Below, piece by piece: positions 27,768 to 34,523 of a DNA stretch of 34,523 nucleotides. The notes under the pieces were generated by a model. The model saw only the letters and a program-made list of their open reading frames with translations. It was not told the origin of the DNA and did no database searches. The stretch's first letter is position 1. Each line of letters opens with the position of its first letter. The stretch covers positions 1-34,523 of the forward strand of contig JAERRX010000149.1 in the NCBI GenBank assembly GCA_016735225.1. The letters are read 5' to 3'. The DNA comes from Sulfurimonas sp. (GTDB lineage: Bacteria; Campylobacterota; Campylobacteria; Campylobacterales; Sulfurimonadaceae). Both the position numbers and the translations under genes were made by a program.

Positions 27768-28430
27768 ATGCACAAAGATCGCACAGGTATTGTTGAGTGT
27801 TTCACACCATTGATGGTTTATACACTTGAGTTTGCAGACAACTATGCACAAGAGATATATAGTGTTGAAAAACTTATAGCAGACTATGACAAGCTTATAG
27901 AGAGTGCAAGAGTTGCATTTAATAGTAAAAATGTTAAGTCTGACTTTAACGATGCACTATTTCCCTTTGTGGCATGGATAGATGAAGTTATACAATCTAG
28001 CGATTTTAAAGATAAAAAACAGTGGCGAAAATATCTTTTACAAAAAAGATATTTTAGCACTTCAAATGCTGGTTGGGAGTTCTATGAAAGACTCTCCTCT
28101 TTAGAAGAAAACATCTTTGATATTCGCTTGGTATATTTGTATTGTTTATTTTTAGGATTTAGAGGTAGGTACTATAAAGATGAAGATGAGATAGATAGCA
28201 TTTTTCAAAATGAAAAATCATTAGTATCTGATAGTTTTAGCAAAGAGTTTCCAGCATTTACATTCAAAGATGCTTATGCACAAGAGCAGCCCACTAAAAA
28301 GAAAACTTTTACAAGTTCTTATAGAGGTCTTTGGATCCTTATGGGTGTATCAACAGGGCTAGGTTTGGTGTTTTTCTCACTACTACAAGCTCACCTAAAC
28401 GATATGCTGATCAAATACAATATTTTTTAA
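27768..28430 (+). CDS. tssL: Type VI secretion system protein TssL (DotU/IcmH)
   Basis: 'FPFVAWIDEVIQSS', 'FYERLSSLEE', 'YLYCLFLGFRGRY', C-terminal TM. ORF track starts at GTG 27762; ATG 27768 is an alternative start. Confidence 0.93.
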   Translation: MHKDRTGIVECFTPLMVYTLEFADNYAQEIYSVEKLIADYDKLIESARVAFNSKNVKSDFNDALFPFVAWIDEVIQSSDFKDKKQWRKYLLQKRYFSTSNAGWEFYERLSSLEENIFDIRLVYLYCLFLGFRGRYYKDEDEIDSIFQNEKSLVSDSFSKEFPAFTFKDAYAQEQPTKKKTFTSSYRGLWILMGVSTGLGLVFFSLLQAHLNDMLIKYNIF

Positions 28431-28441
28431 AAGGTGCTAAT

Positions 28442-31400
28442 ATGCTAAAGATCTTAGTTAAAATCTTTCTTGTTCTTTTTCTCGCTGGAGCAGTAGTGCT
28501 TGGTGCTTGGTACTTAACTTATATATATAGCTGGTCTATATGGGTAGGTGCCTTGATAGTGGCAGGCATCTTTGGTAGCACTTTAGCACTTATACTGCTT
28601 AGAAGATACCTGCTTCGCAACAATGAGAGAAATTTTGTTAAAAGAGTGATCGCTCAAGAGGGTTCTTCCATCTTTGCCAATAGTGAGGAGCATCAACTAT
28701 ATATAGATGACCTAGAGACCAAATGGGCAAAGTCTATAAAAATTTTACATGACTCAAACCTAAGTAAAGCACACAACCCCATATATGCTCTTCCATGGGT
28801 TTTGGTGATTGGCAATAGTGATGCTGGTAAAACATCGCTTATTAAACATTCACGACTATCTTCTACTCCATCAGAACTAGAAGATGCTACTAGGCACCTA
28901 GGAACTAAAAATTGTGACTGGTGGTTTTTTGAAGATGCTATCATCTTAGATACAGCAGGTCGATACACTATCCCCATAGATGATAAAAGGGACAATGCCG
29001 AGTGGGAAAGGTTTCTATCATTACTATCAAAGTATCGTAAAAAAGAGCCTTTAAATGCTTTAGTAGTTACAGTATCCGCACAAAGACTTTTAGAAAATGA
29101 CAAAGACCTAATTCAAGAAGATGCTTTAAATATTCGTAAACGCATAAACCAGCTCATGGCTAGTATTGGTGCAAAATTCCCAGTATATGTTATGGTAACT
29201 AAGATGGATAAAGTTTATGGCTTTACTAGCTTTTGTGAGAGTTTACCCAAGAAGTACCAGTCACAAGCTATGGGGTATATAAATGAGTCTTTAAACCAAC
29301 ATTGGGATGAGGTTCTTGATGAGGGTTTATCTCAAGTAGAGTCTAAGATAGGCTCTTTAGAACTCCTTATGATAGAAAGAGGGGCTAAAGAGATAAAAGA
29401 ACTATTGGTATTTTCACAAGAGTTTAGCCTTCTTGCTCCAGCCTTAAAAGATTTTTCTAAAATAGTTTTTGGAGACAATCCTTATCAAAAGATACCTATA
29501 TTACGAGGCATCTACTTTTCAAGTGCATTAAATGATGGAGAGAGTAGTTCTAGGTTTTTATCAGAATTTGGTCTATCTCAAAACCCTAAAAAGCCCAGCA
29601 ACAAGGCATATTTTATTTCTGACTTTTTTAAAACAATCTTACCAAATGATAGAAATATATTTACTCCAATAAAAGAGTATCTAGGGTGGCAAAGAAAAAA
29701 CTACACTATCGCCATCGTATCTTGGATATTGATATTTAGTTCGGTAGTGGGTATATATTTTTATTCATTTATGCAAAACTTAGAAGTTATTAACAATATT
29801 GAGAAGATACAAAAGCATGAAAGCAACTTTAAAGATAAAGAATTAACAGCTCAGTTGATGCTTCTTGATAAGCTTCGCTTAGATATTGACAAGATAGATA
29901 TCTTAAACAGGAATGTTCTTTTAGCATCTATAAGCTTCACACAGAGTAAAAAAGCAGAAAAAAATCTTAAAAAATTATTTCATGATACTTTTTACAATCA
30001 CATACTAAAAAAATATATTTTTAAGCTAGATAGGTCTATAAAAAATATTAACACCAAAACACCCACTAAAAAACTTGCAAGTTATATAGGTTTTATCATG
30101 CATAGTATCTCTATTCTTGAGCAAGTTTCACAAAACAAAGCTGATATAGAGATAGACAAACACTTCTATAGTCTTAGTCAAGATATTTTTAGCGAGGAGG
30201 AGCAAAAGATAGACCCAAATTTCTCTCTTTTGTTTACAAACTCTTATATAACTTTCTTAAAATGGGGCGGTGATAAAAACTTTTTAAATGAGCAGATAAA
30301 GATACTTAAAAATCAACTAGCTTATATCATAGAAAAAAAAGGTAAAAACCTACACTGGCTTACAGATGAGGGAGTATCATTGACCCCTAAAGTAACTCTG
30401 GGAGATTTTTGGGAAGATATTGATAGCGAGTTAGCTAAAAATGCTCCTAGCATATCAGGTTCATTGACCATAGAGGGTCGAAAAAATATAGTTAAAAATA
30501 TAGAGATTCTTAAAAAAGTGCTAGGTGACTCCAAAGAACTAGAAGACCATCTTAAACTTTTTTGGAAATGGTATGATGAGAGATTTTACTATCGTTGGAA
30601 AAACTTTGCACTTGGCTTTAGCGATGGAGAAAGGTTTTTGGACTCTAGTGCTGGCAACCATAGCACACTTTATTCAATGGCAGGTGTTTTCAACCCATAC
30701 TTTAAGCTTATGAAAACTATGACAAAAGAGATGAAGGCATATAGATCAACAAGCGATGCTCCAGAGTGGGCAAAACTAATCATAGAACTGGGTGATATAA
30801 TGGATGTTGCAACAAATATCCGTCATTCCAAAAAAAGTATTATGGCTAAGGTTGGAAAAGAAAAAGATAAGCTAGTTGCAAAAGCACAAGAAGATATAGG
30901 CGAAGATATGAAGATAAAGCATATAGAATCGGCTCTACTTTTAAACAACTATATAGAAGATTTAACAAAGCTGTCAATGGTGGTAGATAGGAAAAAAAGC
31001 CAGCTTTTAGTATCTACTTTTTTCAATGACCTACCAGGGCAAAAAGCTCCCTCTCCATCTTTTTCACAATGCCAAAACCATTATTTGCAGTTTCAACATT
31101 CTAACAGCAAATATGAAAACACAGAGTTTGTCTATAAAATAATGGAGGGTCCTAAAAACTATATTATAAACTACTCTATTAAAAATATGGACAGCATCTT
31201 AAATACTCAGTGGGAAAATAGTGTTCTTGGTCTCATACCACCATCTAGTGACATGAACCTTCTTATGTTGCTTTTTGATCAAGCAAAAGGTCTTGTTTGG
31301 AAATATGTTGATGGGATCTTAAAACCATTTGTACAACTAAACCAATATGGATATAAAGCTAAAGTAGTTTCAGGCTTTAAACTAGATATAAAACCATCAT

Positions 31401-31888
31401 TTTTACACTATATAAATAGTGGCATAACAGTACTAGGTGTTTACAAATCTCAATACAACATAAATATCACTACACTCCCTTTTGACACAAATAAAAAGGC
31501 TAAGCTAGAAGCAAACTATGTAACTCTTCACCTAAGGTGTGCAGAGGGTGACTATCTCTTAGAAAATGACAACTATAAACATAGCAAAGATTTTCTTTGG
31601 TCACCTTCAAAATGTGGAGATACTGTTCTTAGTTTTGGCTTTAAGGATTTTGAGATCACCAAAACATATAAAGGGGACAATGGTTTCTTACACTTTTTAA
31701 GGGACTTTAGAGATGGTACTAAAATATTTACTAGTAAAGATTTTGATACTAAAGCACCAGAACTAGCGCAGTACAATATAAAATGGATAAAACTAAACTA
31801 TAATATCAAAGATGTAGGCAATATGCTCAAGCTCTTAGATAAAACACCATATAACCTGCCTAAAGATGTAACAAACTCAAAACAATAA
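28442..31888 (+). CDS. tssM: Type VI secretion system membrane subunit TssM (IcmF)
   Basis: N-terminal TMs, Walker A 'GNSDAGKTSL', 'ILDTAGRYTIP'. ORF track start 28331 overlaps tssL; ATG 28442 (MLKILVKIF) is more plausible. Confidence 0.93.
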   Translation: MLKILVKIFLVLFLAGAVVLGAWYLTYIYSWSIWVGALIVAGIFGSTLALILLRRYLLRNNERNFVKRVIAQEGSSIFANSEEHQLYIDDLETKWAKSIKILHDSNLSKAHNPIYALPWVLVIGNSDAGKTSLIKHSRLSSTPSELEDATRHLGTKNCDWWFFEDAIILDTAGRYTIPIDDKRDNAEWERFLSLLSKYRKKEPLNALVVTVSAQRLLENDKDLIQEDALNIRKRINQLMASIGAKFPVYVMVTKMDKVYGFTSFCESLPKKYQSQAMGYINESLNQHWDEVLDEGLSQVESKIGSLELLMIERGAKEIKELLVFSQEFSLLAPALKDFSKIVFGDNPYQKIPILRGIYFSSALNDGESSSRFLSEFGLSQNPKKPSNKAYFISDFFKTILPNDRNIFTPIKEYLGWQRKNYTIAIVSWILIFSSVVGIYFYSFMQNLEVINNIEKIQKHESNFKDKELTAQLMLLDKLRLDIDKIDILNRNVLLASISFTQSKKAEKNLKKLFHDTFYNHILKKYIFKLDRSIKNINTKTPTKKLASYIGFIMHSISILEQVSQNKADIEIDKHFYSLSQDIFSEEEQKIDPNFSLLFTNSYITFLKWGGDKNFLNEQIKILKNQLAYIIEKKGKNLHWLTDEGVSLTPKVTLGDFWEDIDSELAKNAPSISGSLTIEGRKNIVKNIEILKKVLGDSKELEDHLKLFWKWYDERFYYRWKNFALGFSDGERFLDSSAGNHSTLYSMAGVFNPYFKLMKTMTKEMKAYRSTSDAPEWAKLIIELGDIMDVATNIRHSKKSIMAKVGKEKDKLVAKAQEDIGEDMKIKHIESALLLNNYIEDLTKLSMVVDRKKSQLLVSTFFNDLPGQKAPSPSFSQCQNHYLQFQHSNSKYENTEFVYKIMEGPKNYIINYSIKNMDSILNTQWENSVLGLIPPSSDMNLLMLLFDQAKGLVWKYVDGILKPFVQLNQYGYKAKVVSGFKLDIKPSFLHYINSGITVLGVYKSQYNINITTLPFDTNKKAKLEANYVTLHLRCAEGDYLLENDNYKHSKDFLWSPSKCGDTVLSFGFKDFEITKTYKGDNGFLHFLRDFRDGTKIFTSKDFDTKAPELAQYNIKWIKLNYNIKDVGNMLKLLDKTPYNLPKDVTNSKQ

Positions 31889-31898
31889 GGAGCTTATA

Positions 31899-33368
31899 AT
31901 GGACTACACACAACTTGGCATAAAACCCATAGATGAGAAAAACTTAGCAGGAGAGGATATTAAATATGATGAAGATTTTGAACTAATACAAAGCGAGATT
32001 TCAAAGCTTATATCACCATCTGCATCAAACGAGATAGACTGGGGGAGAGTCTCTAAGCTCTCTTACCACATCTTAGAAACAAAGTCTAAGCATCTCTTAG
32101 TAGCTGTCTATCTATCCTACTCTCTATATAAGCTTAGAGGCATAGATGGCTTAAATGATGGGGTTTTAGTACTAAGCGATATTTTAGAAAACTATTGGGA
32201 AAATCTTTATCCTCCAAAAAAACGACTCAAGGGTCGTGTGAATGCTATAGAATGGTGGATAGAAAAAGTCTCTAAAGATATAGAAAACATGGATAACTTA
32301 GTCGTAGATGAGAGTCAAAAAGAAAGCCTGTTAAGTAACTTAAAAAAAATAGATGACTTTTTAAATGAAAAGCTAGATGATGCACCACTTTTTTACACTC
32401 TTTTAAAACTTCTTGAGATGAAACTAGATGTGCAGAAAAAAGAGGCAATAAGCGAAGCTAGCAAAGAAAATATTTCTCCATCAACAACAAAAACAACAGT
32501 AGTAGAAAACACTTCAGTAAAAGAGATAGAGGGCAAAAACCTAGATGCTCAGGATGATTTTAAATACCTTACTGAAAGACTAGGTGTTCTCTTAGGGCAG
32601 ATGATAGAGGAAAAAGACTATAGAGCAGAACTTTTTATCTCAAATCGTGCATTTGCTTGGCTGGACATAGACTCTCTTCCATCATCACAAAAAAACATCA
32701 CGATGATACCTGCTCCAGATGCTCAAGAGATAGAGATGCTAAGCTCACTTTATGAGCAAAAGAACTATGAAGCACTTCTGTTTTCAGCAGAATCAAGAAT
32801 ATCAAGCTATCTTTTTTGGCTAGACTTGCATTATTATGTAGCCAAATCGCTGGAGCATTTAGAACAGATAGAGTCTTCAAATATTGTCTATCAACAGATG
32901 CAATACTTTATAAAAAAACTTCCAAATATACAAAAGCTAAGCTTTTCAGACTCGATGCCATTTGCTAGTGAAGCTACAAAAAAATGGCTAGAGGTCAAAG
33001 AGATAGAGTCTATTCAAACAAAAGCTCAAACTAAAATGCTCAAAGATGATATAAAAATAGACTCCATAGATGGACTAAGCGAAAAAATGAACTCTTGTAA
33101 GAGCATAGAGGAGCAAGTTTTTTACAACATAAAGATATGCAACTACCTACTAGAAAACAAAAATGAAACATTGATATATGCATACACAGAAAAACTACTC
33201 AAAACCATAGATATCTATAAAACTTCTTCTTGGAAACCAGAGATGGCTCTTGAAGCTTATGGCATTAGTGTAAAATGCTTAAAGAGTTTAGACAATGATG
33301 AGGATAGTAAACTTTTAAATTCCCTGCTTTTAAAGATAGCACTACTAAAACCTAGCCTAATAGAATGA
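31899..33368 (+). CDS. tssA: Type VI secretion system protein TssA (ImpA N-terminal domain)
   Basis: ImpA-N features 'GEDIKYDEDFELIQSEI', 'VAVYLSYSLYKLRGIDGLNDGVLVLSDILENYWENLYPP'. Confidence 0.92.
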   Translation: MDYTQLGIKPIDEKNLAGEDIKYDEDFELIQSEISKLISPSASNEIDWGRVSKLSYHILETKSKHLLVAVYLSYSLYKLRGIDGLNDGVLVLSDILENYWENLYPPKKRLKGRVNAIEWWIEKVSKDIENMDNLVVDESQKESLLSNLKKIDDFLNEKLDDAPLFYTLLKLLEMKLDVQKKEAISEASKENISPSTTKTTVVENTSVKEIEGKNLDAQDDFKYLTERLGVLLGQMIEEKDYRAELFISNRAFAWLDIDSLPSSQKNITMIPAPDAQEIEMLSSLYEQKNYEALLFSAESRISSYLFWLDLHYYVAKSLEHLEQIESSNIVYQQMQYFIKKLPNIQKLSFSDSMPFASEATKKWLEVKEIESIQTKAQTKMLKDDIKIDSIDGLSEKMNSCKSIEEQVFYNIKICNYLLENKNETLIYAYTEKLLKTIDIYKTSSWKPEMALEAYGISVKCLKSLDNDEDSKLLNSLLLKIALLKPSLIE

Positions 33369-33385
33369 AACAAAAAGAGGCAAAA

Positions 33386-34159
33386 ATGAACAGATATAAC
33401 TCAGATATAAATGTTATTGGTAGTATTCCAGACTATCAACTTATAGTAAAAACTATAAAATTATATTCTGTTGATGATAAAGCTATGAGAGATGCTATCA
33501 TTAAACGAAATGAGTTTGATTTTAAGACAGAAAATTCTCGTAAGAGATTCTTAGCAGCGGTCAATTCTGCTTTTTTAAACTTCCAAAACAAAGACCACGA
33601 AGAGCTAATAACAGATCTTTTCTCTCATCATATCTCATTAAAAACTCAACAACTTATTCTTTTTTGGCAATTCTCTTTTTCTAATAAACTCTTTTTTGAA
33701 ATCAGTCGTGATGTATTTATAAAAAATTATTTCTCAGGAAGAGTATTGTTTGCAAAAGAAGATATAGTTGCCTACATAAAAGACCTTAGTTCAAGCACAC
33801 CAGAGTTAAAAGGCAAATTTACAGACTTGACCATAAGCACTATCGCTTCTAAATATTTGACAGTTCTAAAAAAGCTTGACTTGGTTGAAGGCAAGCAAAA
33901 GAAGAGCTTTAAACATATACAAGTCTCTAACGAAGCATTGGTTGTATTTCTTCACTTGCTCAATGCAGTAGAACCAAATGGTGCAGATATCTTACAGAGC
34001 AAATACAGCTTACTTGCAATGGTCTCTCCAGAAAGTTTTGCAGAACGAGTGAAGCTCTTAGCAAAGAAAGATTTTTTCAACATGAGCTTCAATGGTGTAG
34101 CATTGAAAATAGAACCCATCCATACAAACAAAGGAATAGCAGATGTCCTATTTAACTGA
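33386..34159 (+). CDS. brxA: BREX protein BrxA-like (DUF1819)
   Basis: 'RYNSDINVIGSIPDYQLIVKTIKLY...AIIKRNEFDFKTENSRKRFLAAVNSAFLN', '...QQLILFWQFSFSNKLFFEISRDVFIKNY' match the DUF1819 pattern. ATG 33386 has SD 'aagagg'; the ORF track start 33365 overlaps the tssA stop (ATGA). Confidence 0.7.
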   Translation: MNRYNSDINVIGSIPDYQLIVKTIKLYSVDDKAMRDAIIKRNEFDFKTENSRKRFLAAVNSAFLNFQNKDHEELITDLFSHHISLKTQQLILFWQFSFSNKLFFEISRDVFIKNYFSGRVLFAKEDIVAYIKDLSSSTPELKGKFTDLTISTIASKYLTVLKKLDLVEGKQKKSFKHIQVSNEALVVFLHLLNAVEPNGADILQSKYSLLAMVSPESFAERVKLLAKKDFFNMSFNGVALKIEPIHTNKGIADVLFN

Positions 34160-34523
34160 CAATATACAAAAGTTTGAAGACCTAGAGTTTCATCTTAACA
34201 ACAGAGATGCTCTTCGCAGACAAGCAAATGGTGGCAACAGCGTTCTGTTTTCTTATGCTCCAGATGAAGAGAGTGAGTATATCGCTAGAGCAGAAGAGTT
34301 ATATGCAGACAAAGCAGTATTTATAGACATCAGCAAGTTATTTGTTGATTTTATTGATGGTGATGGTTGGGATAATTTTTCTGAGTATTATAAAGATTAT
34401 CAAAACACTCCACATGTAGTTTTCAAGTCAGATGATCCAGCACCTGACCTTTTTAAGTTAATAATTTCAGCCATTAAAAAAGCAAGTGCAGATGATAAAA
34501 TCCCTATGCTTATTCGTACAGGT
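34143..34523 (+). CDS. BrxB/DUF1788-like protein, N-terminal part (continues beyond window)
   Basis: My own translation (not in the track): MSYLTDNIQKFEDLEFHLNNRDALRRQANGGNSVLFSYAPDEESEYIARAEELYADKAVFIDISKLFVDFIDG...PMLIRTG, 127 codons with no stop. Overlaps brxA by 17 nt. Confidence 0.5.
   Translation, partial: MSYLTDNIQKFEDLEFHLNNRDALRRQANGGNSVLFSYAPDEESEYIARAEELYADKAVFIDISKLFVDFIDGDGWDNFSEYYKDYQNTPHVVFKSDDPAPDLFKLIISAIKKASADDKIPMLIRTG

Noticed and set aside
28693-29103. 136-aa minus-strand ORF inside tssM
   Set aside because: Antisense to the Walker A region of tssM, no recognisable family; same for 30322..30534, 31573..31776 and 32698..32880.
1-34523. tRNA or rRNA genes
   Set aside because: None seen on either strand by eye; tRNAscan-SE and Infernal would be decisive.

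Overview
AT-rich chromosomal window, by protein flavour from a Sulfurimonas/Sulfurovum-like Campylobacterota (lineage is inferred). From left to right: IS66 and IS110 transposase remnants. A minus-strand cluster with two outer-membrane-type proteins, an SdsA-type alkylsulfatase and a DUF1254/DUF1214 protein, preceded by a two-component system. A hydrogenase operon in which the small subunit is fused to an FAD/NAD-type oxidoreductase plus a BFD-type [2Fe-2S] domain. A two-gene cassette of unknown function, a coiled-coil protein with 33-bp tandem repeats, a 7TM-DISM diguanylate cyclase that seems to use a CTG start, a possible group II intron remnant, a Fic protein, and a peptide-binding SBP. 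Then DUF945, rpsI/rplM, an AAA ATPase and an AddA/RecB-like helicase-nuclease. Finally a plus-strand T6SS block (tssJ-tssK-tssL-tssM-tssA) that runs with overlapping reading frames into BREX-like genes (BrxA/DUF1819, then a BrxB/DUF1788-like ORF cut by the window edge). The two most interesting items are the flavoprotein-hydrogenase fusion, whose proximal-cluster Cys position is Asn, and the T6SS-BREX operon junction. All family calls come from reading motifs; no database search was run.
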